From NCBI GenBank assembly GCA_963757115.1, contig CAVWQV010000014.1, positions 211,416-275,415 of the forward strand: a stretch of DNA of 64,000 bases. Reading direction: 5' to 3'. Source of the stretch: CAVWQV01 sp963757115. GTDB taxonomy: Bacteria; Pseudomonadota; Alphaproteobacteria; Acetobacterales; Acetobacteraceae. The translations under genes were made by a program, and so were the position numbers. Shown one piece after another: positions 1-9,422 of the stretch (within the stretch, counting starts at the first letter, position 1; each line of letters starts with the position of its first letter). Under the pieces are notes generated by a model that saw only the letters and a program-made list of their open reading frames with translations, searched no databases and was not told the origin of the DNA.

Positions 1-1
1 C

Positions 2-205
2 GACTACATGCGCCGCACAGTGGATTGGGGCATCCTGACCTATACCTTCCATCCGCATGTGGTCGGCCGCGGCTACCGCATGCTGGCGCTGGAGGGGCTG
101 ATCGATCGGTTGCGCGACTGCGGCGCGCGCTTCGTCACCATGGAAACCGCAGTGGAAAACTATCGGGCGCGATACCCCGGAGGGCTCAGCCTTCGAGGGC
201 GATAG
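2..205 (+). CDS. Polysaccharide deacetylase family protein, C-terminal end (partial)
   Basis: The frame is open from the window edge, so only the last 67 residues are present. The visible part has the strand-helix pattern that ends NodB-fold deacetylases: a hydrophobic strand leading to FHPHVVGR, then an RMLALEGLIDRLRD helix and a FVTM strand just before the C-terminus. In the PuuE-type branch this HP-x-x-x-GR stretch follows the barrel. The zinc site and catalytic Asp lie outside the window, so substrate (sugar or cyclic amide) cannot be judged. It ends about 130 bases before lptF and is probably a separate unit. Confidence 0.7.
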   Translation, partial: DYMRRTVDWGILTYTFHPHVVGRGYRMLALEGLIDRLRDCGARFVTMETAVENYRARYPGGLSLRGR

Positions 206-335
206 AGCGGCCGCCCACGCCCGCCGGGTGGCTTGCATCCCTGGTGGCCCTGTCTCAGAAAGGGCGGAATTCGGAGCCGCGCCGCCGGAATCGTGAGCGT
301 GGCGCGACTCGCCTGCCGGAGACAGTTTTCAGACC

Positions 336-1475
336 ATGCGATCCCGCCCGCTCGTCACCCGGCTCGACCGCTACATGTTCTACCAACAGTTGTGGGCGCT
401 GATCGCGGTCACCGGCGGCCTCGCGGCCCTGATCTGGCTCACCCAGTCGCTCCGCTTCGTGGAGCTCGTGGTCAATCACGGGCTGTCGATCGGCGTGTTC
501 CTGGAGCTGACGGGCCTGCTGATCCCAAGCTTCGTCGCCGTGATCCTGCCCATCACCACGTTTGTCGTCATCCAGTTCATCTATCAGAGGCTCGCCGGCG
601 ATCGCGAGCTGACCGTGATGCGCTCGGCCGGACTTTCACCGTGGGCGCTTTCCCGGCCGGGCCTTGCCGTCGCCGGGTTCGCCGTGATCGCCGGCTACGC
701 GCTCAATCTCTGGCTCGTGCCGGCTAGCCTCACCGCCTTCCGTGAGTTCCAGTGGGAGATCCGCAACCGCATGGCGGCTTTCCTGCTGCAGGAAGGGGTG
801 TTCACCTCCGTTTCCGACGCGCTCACCGTTTACGTCCGATCGCGCGATCCGGACGGCACCCTGCATGGCATCCTGGTGGATGACGGGCGTCAGAAGAACA
901 GCCACGCCACTATCCTGGCGCAGACCGGCCGGATCGTCGAAGGCCGGTCTGGCCCGCGCGTGGTGCTGGAGGACGGCAGCCGGGAGGAACTCGACCACCA
1001 GACCGGCCGCCTCAACATCCTGACCTTTGCGGAGAACGTCATCGACATCGCTCAAAACAGCAACAAGGAAGGCGAGCGCGTGCGCGACATGACCGAGGTG
1101 TCGCTCGACGATCTACTGCATCCCAGCCCCGAAACGCTCCCGAACGCGCGCGACATCCCGAAATGGCGGGCCGAGGCGTTCAAGCGGCTGGCGACGCCGC
1201 TCACCGCTTGGTCGTTCGCGATGGTGGCGCTGGTTTCCTCGCTGACCGGCCCGTTTCGCCGCCACGGCAACGTGGTGCGCCCGCTGGTCGCGGTCGGGGC
1301 GGTGGTTGGCCTGCTCGCCGTGGGCCTGGCGGTTGGGAACCTTGCCGCCCGCGACAACGGGCTGATCCCGCTGATCTGGCTGCACGCGGCGGGGCCGGGC
1401 CTCGTTTGCGTCTGGATGCTATACGGGCCGCGGCTGTGGCCCGCGCGTCGGCCGGTTCTCACGCAGCCGGCCTGA
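336..1475 (+). CDS. lptF: LPS export ABC transporter permease LptF
   Basis: A 379-residue YjgP/YjgQ-family permease. With LptG it forms the inner-membrane channel that, driven by LptB, extracts lipopolysaccharide and pushes it onto the LptC-A-D bridge. Hydrophobic segments lie near residues 15-38 and 50-85 and around 105-125. A periplasmic beta-jellyroll spans roughly 140-270, and three more membrane segments occupy about 280-370. Length and layout fit the family. The ATG at 336 follows a GGAGA about 12 bases upstream. The stop is 11 bases before lptG, consistent with an lptF-lptG-lptD-surA operon. LptF is told from LptG by its upstream position and the longer first soluble segment. Confidence 0.93.
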   Translation: MRSRPLVTRLDRYMFYQQLWALIAVTGGLAALIWLTQSLRFVELVVNHGLSIGVFLELTGLLIPSFVAVILPITTFVVIQFIYQRLAGDRELTVMRSAGLSPWALSRPGLAVAGFAVIAGYALNLWLVPASLTAFREFQWEIRNRMAAFLLQEGVFTSVSDALTVYVRSRDPDGTLHGILVDDGRQKNSHATILAQTGRIVEGRSGPRVVLEDGSREELDHQTGRLNILTFAENVIDIAQNSNKEGERVRDMTEVSLDDLLHPSPETLPNARDIPKWRAEAFKRLATPLTAWSFAMVALVSSLTGPFRRHGNVVRPLVAVGAVVGLLAVGLAVGNLAARDNGLIPLIWLHAAGPGLVCVWMLYGPRLWPARRPVLTQPA

Positions 1476-1486
1476 GCGGTCACTCC

Positions 1487-2599
1487 ATGACCATCGCCGT
1501 CACACTCTCACGCTACATCTCTCGCCAATTCACCTTGGCGGTGCTGGCCATGTTGTCGGCGCTCAGCGGGTTGGTGGCGTTGTTCGATTTCATCGAGCTG
1601 CTGCGCCGCTCGGCCACCAAGCCCGACGCTACTTTCGGGCTGGTCACGGAAATCGCGGCACTCCGGCTTCCCTACATCGCCATGCAAATCCTGCCCTTCG
1701 CCGTCATGCTTGGAGGCATTCTCGCATTTTGGCGCCTGACGCGCTCCTCCGAGTTGATCGTCGCGCGCGCCGCTGGCGTGTCGGCCTGGGGCTTTCTTGC
1801 GGGACCCGTGCTGTGCGCCCTGCTCCTCGGGGCGACCGCGACCGCAGCACTCAGCCCGCTCTCCTCCGTCATGCTCCGCCGGGCGGAGATGCTCGACAAC
1901 GTGTATCTCAGGACCGGGGGTGGCCCGCTGGCGCTGTCCGGGGGCCAGCTTTGGATGCGCCAATCGGATAACGAGCTGGCTCCAGGGGGTGTCGCCATTA
2001 TCCACGGCTTCGGGGTCCACGTGGAGGGACACACGCTGAGGGGTGCCGAGCTGAGCGTGTTCCGGCTGGACAATGCGGACCGTCTGCTGGCGCGGATCGA
2101 AGCCAAGCGCGCAATCTTGGGCGGCAAGATGTGGACGCTGGAGGACGCGCGCGTGGTCCGGCCCGACCGGTTGCCCGAGCCGCCGCGGACGGTCACGCTG
2201 CCTACCGATCTGACGGTTGCGCGCGTGCAGGACAGTTTTGCGTCCCCCGACACGCTTTCGGTCTGGGTGCTGCCCGACTTCATCGCGCTTCTCGACCGGT
2301 CCGGATTCTCCTCGCTCCGGCATCGGTTGCACTACCAGGCGCTGCTGGCTCTGCCGCTGCTTGCCGGCGTGATGGCGCTGGTCGCGGCCGGGTTTTCCAT
2401 GCGCCCCACCCGCCGCGGGGGGGTCGCGCGCATGATCGGCAGCGGTGTTGCGGCGGGGTTCGCGCTGTTCATGGTTTCCAAGCTCGCCGAGGAATTCGGC
2501 CAGTCCGGCGCGCTCCCGGTAGCGCTCGCGGCCTGGGCGCCGGCGGGCGCCGGGCTGATGCTCGCGGTCGCCTTGCTTCTGCACGTCGAAAACGGCTGA
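1487..2599 (+). CDS. lptG: LPS export ABC transporter permease LptG
   Basis: A 370-residue second YjgP/YjgQ permease, partner of LptF in the LptB2FG lipopolysaccharide extractor. The start chosen is the ATG at 1487 (protein begins MTIAVTLSRYISRQF), 11 bases after the lptF stop. The frame stays open further upstream but would run into lptF. Membrane segments are visible near residues 15-37, 60-85 and 100-125, with a beta-rich periplasmic domain at about 140-260 and three closing helices after residue 280. The stop TGA overlaps the lptD ATG by one base (ATGA), implying translational coupling. Confidence 0.93.
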   Translation: MTIAVTLSRYISRQFTLAVLAMLSALSGLVALFDFIELLRRSATKPDATFGLVTEIAALRLPYIAMQILPFAVMLGGILAFWRLTRSSELIVARAAGVSAWGFLAGPVLCALLLGATATAALSPLSSVMLRRAEMLDNVYLRTGGGPLALSGGQLWMRQSDNELAPGGVAIIHGFGVHVEGHTLRGAELSVFRLDNADRLLARIEAKRAILGGKMWTLEDARVVRPDRLPEPPRTVTLPTDLTVARVQDSFASPDTLSVWVLPDFIALLDRSGFSSLRHRLHYQALLALPLLAGVMALVAAGFSMRPTRRGGVARMIGSGVAAGFALFMVSKLAEEFGQSGALPVALAAWAPAGAGLMLAVALLLHVENG

Positions 2600-4815
2600 T
2601 GCGCGCTTGGGCACGGGCCGCGGCCGTTCTCTTGCTGGCGGCGTTGTCGGAGCCCGCTCATGCGCAGCTCAGCCAGTTGACGGCGGGTGGCGGGGCGCAT
2701 GGCGCACCGATCAGCCGCGACCAACCTGTGACGTTCACCGCCGACCAGGTCGACTACGACCGCGACAGGGCAATCGTCACCGCAACCGGGCATGTGGAAG
2801 CGTGGCAGAACGATCACGTGGTCCGCGCCGACAAGATGACGTTCGATCGCAACACCAACATCGCGGCGGCGTACGGCCACGTGGTGCTGCTCGAACCGGA
2901 CGGGCAGGTGCTGTTCACGGACTATGCCGAGCTGTCCGAAGGAATGCGCAACGCCGTGCTGCGCGGAATGCGCGCGATCCTGGCTGAGAACGGGCGGCTA
3001 GCGGCCAACGGCGCGCGCCGTTTCGAGGGCAAGCTCAACGAGCTCAGTAGGGTCGTCTACTCCACCTGCAATCTTTGCGCGAAGGACCCCACCCGGCCAC
3101 CGCTTTGGCAGATCCGCGCGCTCGACGCGGTGCAGGACCTGGAGCACAAGCGCATCGAATATCAGGACGCGACCTTGCAGATGGCTGGCCTGCCGGTCGC
3201 CTACTTGCCGTATTTTTCGCATCCCGACCCGTCGGTAAAGCGGCAGTCGGGGCTGCTGATCCCTTCGATCGGCTCGTCGTCGCATATCGGGCAGTTCATC
3301 AGCCAGCCCTACTACATCGTGCTCGATGACCAATCGGACATGACGGTCACGCCCATGCTGACCACGGAGGCCGGCCCGCAACTCGAATTGTCCTATCGCC
3401 GACGTTTTAACGATGGTCGGCTCGATATCGACGGCTCGCTCGGATACCTCGAGAATGCCGTGCAGGGCACCATTCTCGCGCATGGGCGGTTCGACTACGA
3501 CGAAACCTGGCGTTACGGCTTCGACCTCGAGCGCGCCTCCTCCACCGACTACGTGCGCGATTTCCGCCTAGGGCGCGTGGTCGGCGACGCCAACGTGCTC
3601 ACCAGCCAGCTCTACCTGGAAGGCTTCGGCGAGGGTGCCTACACGCGGCTCGACGCGCGATTCTATCAGGGGCTGGTCGACACCATCGTGGACACCAAGC
3701 TTCCCTTCGTTCTCCCGCGCTACGAGTATAGCTACTTCGGCCTGCCCGATCAGTGGGGCGGGCGGCTGCGGATCGACGTGGGCGCGTTCAATGTCGTGCG
3801 CACCGTTGGCACCAACACGCAGCGCGCCGCCCTGACGACCGAGTACTCGCGCCCCTTCGTGGGCTCGCTCGGCGACCTTTGGAAGCTCACGCTGCACGGG
3901 GACGCCGCGGCCTACAACGCGAATGAACTGAATCAGCAGCCGAACTTCAGCCCGCTTAGCAGCAACTCGACCGCGCGCGGCTTGCCGCAGGCCGCGGTTG
4001 AGGTGCGCTGGCCCTTCATGCGCGACAGTGGGGACTGGGGCAGCCAGATCGTCGAGCCGATCGCCCAGCTGATCGTCGCACCCCAGGTGGGAAACAGTCA
4101 GTTTACCGATATCCCGAACGAGGACAGCCTCGACCTCGAATTCACCGACCAGAATCTTTTCGCGTTCAACCGCTTCCCGGGGATCGATCGTCTCGAAGGA
4201 GGGGTGCGGGCGAACATGGGGCTGCACGGCGCCTGGTATCTCAACGGCACCAGCTTCGACGGTTTGGTCGGCCAAGTGTTCCGCACCACCGAGGACAACA
4301 ACTTCGCCGTCACGTCCGGGCTCCATGACAAGGTTTCCGACATCGTGGGGCGCGCCACGTTCGCACCGACCGATTGGCTCGACTTCACCTACCGGACGCG
4401 GATCGATCATCGGAACGGCGTCACCCGCATGGCGGACGCGATCGGCTCGGTGGGCGGGCCCCGCCTGCGCGTCAACGCGGGCTACCTGTACACCACGTAC
4501 GATCCATACAACTTCTACGACCAGCCCCCGCCGCCGCCGGCCTCCACGGACTTTTTTATTCCGCGGAACGAGATCACCCTGGGTGCCACCAGCAGCTGGG
4601 GCCACTATCGCCTGGCAGCCTACGGGCGGCGCGATCTTGCGACAAATCAGATGGTTGCGCTCGGTCTTGACGGCGCCTATGAGGACGAGTGCTTCATCTT
4701 CGATATCCGCTTCAATCGCCGTTACACCTCGTATAACGGCGATAGCGGCGCCACCACGATCCTGTTTCAACTGACGTTCAAGACCATCGGCCAGTTCGGC
4801 TTCCGCGCGATGTGA
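2599..4815 (+). CDS. lptD: LPS-assembly outer-membrane protein LptD
   Basis: A 738-residue outer-membrane translocon that receives LPS from LptA and inserts it in the outer leaflet. The start at 2599 overlaps the lptG stop and yields a clear signal peptide ending near residue 23 (PAHAQ). The OstA/LptA-like jellyroll is at about 40-150 and the beta-barrel runs from about 200 to the end, closing on a final aromatic strand (QFGFRAM). Three cysteines are visible: a CNLC pair at 157/160 and C698 near the C-terminus. The family uses N- to C-terminal disulfides for activation, and here the C-terminal side has a single Cys rather than the adjacent pair of enterobacterial LptD. SurA, encoded next, assists folding of such barrels. 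Confidence 0.93.
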   Translation: MRAWARAAAVLLLAALSEPAHAQLSQLTAGGGAHGAPISRDQPVTFTADQVDYDRDRAIVTATGHVEAWQNDHVVRADKMTFDRNTNIAAAYGHVVLLEPDGQVLFTDYAELSEGMRNAVLRGMRAILAENGRLAANGARRFEGKLNELSRVVYSTCNLCAKDPTRPPLWQIRALDAVQDLEHKRIEYQDATLQMAGLPVAYLPYFSHPDPSVKRQSGLLIPSIGSSSHIGQFISQPYYIVLDDQSDMTVTPMLTTEAGPQLELSYRRRFNDGRLDIDGSLGYLENAVQGTILAHGRFDYDETWRYGFDLERASSTDYVRDFRLGRVVGDANVLTSQLYLEGFGEGAYTRLDARFYQGLVDTIVDTKLPFVLPRYEYSYFGLPDQWGGRLRIDVGAFNVVRTVGTNTQRAALTTEYSRPFVGSLGDLWKLTLHGDAAAYNANELNQQPNFSPLSSNSTARGLPQAAVEVRWPFMRDSGDWGSQIVEPIAQLIVAPQVGNSQFTDIPNEDSLDLEFTDQNLFAFNRFPGIDRLEGGVRANMGLHGAWYLNGTSFDGLVGQVFRTTEDNNFAVTSGLHDKVSDIVGRATFAPTDWLDFTYRTRIDHRNGVTRMADAIGSVGGPRLRVNAGYLYTTYDPYNFYDQPPPPPASTDFFIPRNEITLGATSSWGHYRLAAYGRRDLATNQMVALGLDGAYEDECFIFDIRFNRRYTSYNGDSGATTILFQLTFKTIGQFGFRAM

Positions 4816-4830
4816 GGCAACGGAGCGTCC

Positions 4831-6159
4831 ATGACCAAGACCAGAACCGTTATCCTGGTAGGTTGCGCCGCCGCCGCGATCAGTGTTGGCGTACCGTTTT
4901 CACCGGCCCGCGCCGCTGTTAAGCCGGCGGAGGCGGTACCCGAAGCTGGCATCGTCGCCATCGTCAACGGCGACGTCATCAGCAACGGTGATGTCAGCAG
5001 CCGCGGTCGACTGTTCGCCCAATCCACCGGAATGGGCATGTCGCCCGACATCATCGACCGTCTGCGGCCGCAGATCGCCCGCCAGTTGATCGACGAGCGG
5101 TTGCGGCTGCAGGAAGTGCAGCGACGGCACATGCTCGTCTCCGACCAGCAGATCGCCGCGGCCATCCACGATATCGAGAGCCGCAACGGGATGCCCACGG
5201 GCGCGCTCGAAGCGAAGCTCAAGGCCGACGGCACTGGACTGCGCACGCTGGTGGATCAGATACGGGTTCAGCTTGGCTGGACGCGAGTGCTGCGCGAGCA
5301 ACTTGGCGAGAACGCCGTCATCAAGCCGTCCGAGATCGCCGACCAGCAAAAACTGCTCGAACAGCAGGTGGGGCGGCCGGAATACCGCGTATCGGAGATC
5401 TTCATTCCGGTGGAGAACCCGGCCAACACCGCCGACGCGCAGAAATTCGCCGAAATCGTCATCCGCGAGCTTCGCTCGGGGGCGCCGTTCCCGGTCGTCG
5501 CGGCGCAGTTCAGCCAAAGCCAGACGGCGTTGCAGGGTGGCGATCTCGGCTGGGTGCAGCCGAACCAGCTCGACACCGAAGTGGCTCGCGTGGTGCAGGA
5601 AATGCCGGAAGGAGCCGTCAGCAACCCGCTCCCCGTGCCGGGCGGCTATTCGATCGTGTCGTTGCGCGCCAAGCGGCAGGTCGGGCGCGACGTTGGCACC
5701 GTGGTCTCGCTCAGGCAGGTATTCCTGCCGTTCTCCTCGCCGCTCAACCCACAAGCGCCGACCGATCAGCAGCGGCAGACGCTGCAGAAAGCCAAGACCA
5801 TTAGCGCCAGCGTCCACAGCTGCGCCGCGATGGAGGAAGCGAACAAGGCCAACCCGGCCCGCCCGGCCGACCCCGGCGACGTGCGCCTCGAAAGCATCAA
5901 CCCGCCCAGCTTCCGCCAGATGCTCGCCACCCTGCCGCCGGACCGGGCGAGCCAGCCGCTCGTGGCGCAGGACGGCATCGCCGTGGTGATCGTCTGCTCG
6001 CGCGAGCAGAAGAACATGGCCGAGTTCACCCGCGAGGAGATCGCCAACCGGCTGTTGTCCGAGCGCGTCGAGAATATCTCGCGCCAGCTCCAGCGCGACC
6101 TCCGCCGCCGCGCAATCATTGACGTTCGCGGGCAGAAAGTGGCGGGCGGCGAAGGCTGA
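4831..6159 (+). CDS. surA: SurA-type periplasmic peptidyl-prolyl isomerase/chaperone
   Basis: A 442-residue exported chaperone for outer-membrane protein biogenesis. The signal peptide ends near residue 28 (FSPARAA). The SurA N-terminal domain (IVAIVNGDVISNGDV onward, about 40-185) is followed by a parvulin PpiC domain at about 190-290, with EYRVSEIFIP, GGDLGW and a closing GGYSIVSLRAKR. A second, degenerate rotamase-like segment covers about 295-400. It lies 15 bases after lptD, a conserved alphaproteobacterial neighbourhood. The usual next gene, pdxA, is missing and rsmA overlaps the end of this gene directly. Confidence 0.9.
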   Translation: MTKTRTVILVGCAAAAISVGVPFSPARAAVKPAEAVPEAGIVAIVNGDVISNGDVSSRGRLFAQSTGMGMSPDIIDRLRPQIARQLIDERLRLQEVQRRHMLVSDQQIAAAIHDIESRNGMPTGALEAKLKADGTGLRTLVDQIRVQLGWTRVLREQLGENAVIKPSEIADQQKLLEQQVGRPEYRVSEIFIPVENPANTADAQKFAEIVIRELRSGAPFPVVAAQFSQSQTALQGGDLGWVQPNQLDTEVARVVQEMPEGAVSNPLPVPGGYSIVSLRAKRQVGRDVGTVVSLRQVFLPFSSPLNPQAPTDQQRQTLQKAKTISASVHSCAAMEEANKANPARPADPGDVRLESINPPSFRQMLATLPPDRASQPLVAQDGIAVVIVCSREQKNMAEFTREEIANRLLSERVENISRQLQRDLRRRAIIDVRGQKVAGGEG

Positions 6160-7018
6160 GGCGCTGAGCGGAGCGACGCTGCCGCCACTTCGGGACGTCA
6201 TCGCCCGGCACGGACTCGACGCGCGGCGCTCGCTCGGCCAGCACTTCCTACTTGACGCCAATCTTCTCGACCGGATCGTCCGGCAAGCCGGCCCGCTTGC
6301 CGGACGGCATGTAATCGAAGTGGGACCGGGGCCGGGTGGGCTCACGCGCGCCCTGCTGGCAAGCGAGGCTGCCGACGTCGTGGCAGTAGAGCTCGACCGC
6401 CGTGCGGTGGCGGCGATGCGGGAGCTCGCCGCCGCGATGGCAGGCCGGCTACACGTGGTTGAAGCCGATGCGACCACGCTCGACATCGCAGCACTCGCCG
6501 ATGCCCCGCGGCAGATCGTCGCCAATCTCCCGTTCAATGCAGCCACGCCGCTGCTGGTTCGGTGGCTCCGGCGCGCGCCCGACTTCGAGCGCATGACCTT
6601 GATGTTCCAGCAGGAAGTGGCGGACCGCATCTGCGCAGCTGCGGGTACGCCGGCCTACGGGCGGCTTTCGGTCCTGGCGCAATGGGTGTGTGCGGTGGAC
6701 CTCAAGCTGCGCCTTCCGCCCGCCGCGTTCGTGCCGCCGCCGCGCGTGTGGTCGGCGGTGGTGGGCTTCGTGCCACATAGCGCGCCACCGCCCCCCGCGT
6801 TGTTCGCGGCGATGGAGCGGCTGACCGCCGCTGCGTTCGGTCAACGGCGCAAGATGCTGCGCGGGGCGCTGCGATCGCTCGGCGGCGAGGCGCTGCTTGG
6901 CTCCGCCGGGATCGAGCCCGAACGTCGGGCGGAGACCTTGAGCGTCAAGGAATTCGATTGCTTGGCGCGGTTGCTGGCCGCGTCGGAGCTGCCAGATGGC
7001 GAGGCAAGACCCGGCTGA
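6119..7018 (+). CDS. rsmA: 16S rRNA (adenine1518-N6/adenine1519-N6)-dimethyltransferase
   Basis: KsgA/RsmA dimethylates two adjacent adenines in helix 45 of 16S rRNA late in 30S assembly. Visible signatures are RRSLGQHFLLD (N-terminal anchor), the SAM-binding IEVGPGPGGLTR, the acidic ELD, and the catalytic motif NLPFNAATPLL, where the usual NLPYN has F. The C-terminal domain carries FGQRRKMLRGAL. No ATG or GTG precedes the conserved part in frame. The TTG at 6119, overlapping surA by 41 bases, gives 299 residues, slightly longer than usual; the exact start is uncertain. It probably shares the lpt-surA transcript. Confidence 0.9.
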   Translation: MTFAGRKWRAAKAEALSGATLPPLRDVIARHGLDARRSLGQHFLLDANLLDRIVRQAGPLAGRHVIEVGPGPGGLTRALLASEAADVVAVELDRRAVAAMRELAAAMAGRLHVVEADATTLDIAALADAPRQIVANLPFNAATPLLVRWLRRAPDFERMTLMFQQEVADRICAAAGTPAYGRLSVLAQWVCAVDLKLRLPPAAFVPPPRVWSAVVGFVPHSAPPPPALFAAMERLTAAAFGQRRKMLRGALRSLGGEALLGSAGIEPERRAETLSVKEFDCLARLLAASELPDGEARPG

Positions 7019-7108
7019 GTCGCGAGACAAGCGGGTCTTTGGCCGGATTGTAACAGCCGGGATCAGAATGCCCTCGAACACGTTGTCGCACGTGATGGAG
7101 GGAGCGGC

Positions 7109-7591
7109 ATGAGGGCAGTCGCGGTTTTGCTGGTGCTCGGTCTGGCGGCTTGTGCCAGCGGCCCGAAACTGCCGCCGCCAAACAGCGCCGGCGCGCGCTA
7201 CGACCCGCCGACCCGGGCGGTTCAGGTGATGGTGAGCAATCTTCGGCCCGTGTCGGGCGCCGCGCTCGTTGCCGCGGACGGGACGCGGTATCCCGCCTCG
7301 GGGATCTCGTTCGTGAGCGGACCACACGTGCTCTACAACCCGCCGCCCTCAATCGGGCTCGGTCTCGGCGGTTTCGGCTTCACCGGTGGCGGCGTGGGGA
7401 TCGGGTCGGGGCTTGGCTTCAGCGTGCCGGTCGGCAAGCCGACGCCGTCGGAGGTAAGCGATCAATACATCGCCTCGGCCCTCATCCCGGTCCCGGCGGA
7501 CTACCCAACCGGGTGGGCCAACTACCGAGTGGAGGTGCTCGTCGGCGGCGCGGCGCTGACCTTAGCGGCACCCCCGCCCTCCACCGGCTGA
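7109..7591 (+). CDS. Small DUF4136-size lipoprotein of unknown function
   Basis: A 160-residue protein with a clean lipoprotein signal: positive start, LLVLGLAAC with lipidated Cys at residue 15, then an unstructured Pro-rich stretch. The body has two beta-like segments around a Gly-rich loop (IGLGLGGFGFTGGGVGIGSG, residues 78-97). This pattern is common in small outer-membrane-associated lipoproteins of alphaproteobacteria. A GGAGGGAGCGGC sequence precedes the ATG at good spacing. No function is assigned; the family resemblance is by pattern only. Confidence 0.75.
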   Translation: MRAVAVLLVLGLAACASGPKLPPPNSAGARYDPPTRAVQVMVSNLRPVSGAALVAADGTRYPASGISFVSGPHVLYNPPPSIGLGLGGFGFTGGGVGIGSGLGFSVPVGKPTPSEVSDQYIASALIPVPADYPTGWANYRVEVLVGGAALTLAAPPPSTG

Positions 7592-7608
7592 TCCTGGCCG
7601 CCGAAGAG

Positions 7609-7914
7609 CTACTCCCGCGGCTCTTCGTTCATCAGCAGCCGGAAGGCGCGCCGGAGACGGTGAACGCCGCGCCGGACTTCTCCGTGGTCGCACATCATCC
7701 GGCCCTCGTCCGCGAGCGTCTGCACCGCCTGGGGCGGAGGCGTGATGCGCTCGGCTTCCGTCAGTCGCGACGACAGATGATGGCAAAACTCGGGTGTGTC
7801 GGTGGTGAGCCGTTCCACCCGACCGTCCTGCCAGCTTTGCGGCAGCCCGATCTGCCCTAGCGGCGCCGACGTGGCGACTAAACCGATCGCGGCGGCGCGT
7901 CCCCAAGGCCCCAT
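7609..7914 (-). CDS. Small exported protein downstream of the two-component operon
   Basis: A 101-residue protein with a signal-peptide-like start (MGPWGRAAAIGLVATSAPLG), then a helical, charged C-terminal half with two Cys (PEFCHHL and RMMCDHGEV). The spacing and helix pattern resemble small periplasmic proteins made with Cpx/CzcR-type systems, but I do not recognise a family. It lies 57 bases after the histidine kinase stop on the same strand, so it is probably the last gene of the htrA-regulator-kinase unit. Its end nearly abuts the convergent lipoprotein gene. Confidence 0.6.
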   Translation of the reverse strand: MGPWGRAAAIGLVATSAPLGQIGLPQSWQDGRVERLTTDTPEFCHHLSSRLTEAERITPPPQAVQTLADEGRMMCDHGEVRRGVHRLRRAFRLLMNEEPRE

Positions 7915-7971
7915 CAGTGTAGTCTATCTCCGGCAGTCTGACGCGGCCGTGTTCCGCAGGTGACGCGAAAG

Positions 7972-9422
7972 TTACGTTGGCCCTTCCGATCCTGACAAGG
8001 GGAGGCGGAGGACCGCGCGTAGGCCCGGCGCCGCATCGTCGAGGGCGAGGTCTCCGCCGTGCAACTGCGCCACCGCTTGCACCAGTGCCAGCCCGAGCCC
8101 GGCGCCGGGTGTGCTCCGGGCCGCTTCGCCGCGGTAGAACCGTTCCACGACCCGCGTGCGATCGTTGGCGGGGATGCCCGGGCCCTCATCGGACACGGCG
8201 ATCTCGACACCCGTGCCGGCCGGCGCCGCCGCGACCAACACGCGGCCTCCGGGTGGCGAGAACTTCACGGCGTTGTCGATGAGGTTCGCCACCCTTGCTG
8301 GATCAGCTCGCGATCTCCGAAGGATGGGAGGTGGGCGGGCGCTTGCACCTCCACCCGGATGTCGTGCTCGTCGGCGACGGCGGCGTAGAGCTCGGCCACG
8401 TCGGCGATCACCGGGCCGAGGTCGATCGCGGTGAAAGCGGAGCGGCGCGAGCCGGCCTCGATCTCGGCGATGCGCAGCAGGGCCTGGAACACCGCGACGA
8501 TCCCGTCGAGATCGGCGGTGGCGCGCTCGATTGCCGCCCGCAGTTCTGCTTCATTGCTTGCATGCAGCGCCGCGTCCTCGAGCCGCGTGCGTGCCCGGGT
8601 GATCGGTGTGCGGAGGTCGTGCGCGATGGCGTTGGACACCTGCCGCACCCCGTCCATCAGCCGGCCGATGCGATCCAGCATGTCGTTGATCGTTTCGGCG
8701 AGCTGGTCGAACTCGTCGCGCCGTCCCGACAAGCGCACCCGCTGTCCGAGATCGCCCGCCGCGATCGCCGTCGCGGTCAGCGAGATGTTGGCGATGCTGC
8801 GGCGGAACAGGCTGCGGACCAGGAGCGCCCCGGCGCTTGCCATGACCAGTGCGATGAGCAGCGCCCACAGCATGGCGTCGCTCAGCACGGAACGGAGCTG
8901 CGACCGCACGCGGGCGTCGCGTCCGATCAGCAGGCGGAAGCCGCCGGGCAGGTCGAACCGCTGCACGCGGGCGAGCGAGCGGACCCCGCCGCGGTCCACC
9001 CGAAGCTGATACCATTTGTCGGGCGCGCTGACGCCCGCCGGCCAACTCTGCAGATTGCCGATGATCTTCTGTTGCTTGGCGTCGGCCAGCAGATAGATCG
9101 CGTCGTCTTCGACATCCTGCGACAGCCGGTCGTCCACCGCCATGACCAGGGCCGGAAGCCCGCCTTCCAGCCATCGTTCGGTGAGGCTCTGCGCGTCGGT
9201 CAGGACGGCCTCCTCGATCTGCCGGTCGAGCAGCCCCGCCGTCTCGTACCAGAAGAACACGGTGAGCGCCGCCGCGCTCAGCGCGAGCAGGAGCGCGTAG
9301 ACGGCCGCGAAGCGGATGCCGGCCGAGCGCAGGAACTGGGGGGTGCGCCCGACCGCATGACCGCGCGCGTGGGAAAGGTCTTCCGCCGCGGCCAGGGTCG
9401 GTCGGGCGGAGGCGAAGCTCAC
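7972..9422 (-). pseudogene. Sensor histidine kinase, broken by a one-base deletion
   Basis: An inner-membrane kinase partner of the regulator just upstream. The GTG start at 9422 overlaps the regulator stop (GTGA). Two membrane segments (about residues 30-52 and 150-172) flank a periplasmic sensor of about 100 residues. HAMP follows, then a HisKA box (NAIAHDLRTPITRAR, His phosphosite). The frame then leaves the catalytic domain after DRELIQQ and stops. The N-box (NLIDNAVKF), DEGPGIP and GAGLGLAL continue in another frame to 7972. Adding one G to the GGG (CCC at 8292-8294 on the plus strand) joins them into about 480 residues of normal layout. Sequence error or recent inactivation are both possible. 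Confidence 0.85.

Noticed and set aside
3568..4770. 400-codon minus-strand frame inside lptD
   Set aside because: Its composition mirrors the lptD codons; LptD motifs, signal peptide and operon context support the plus strand.
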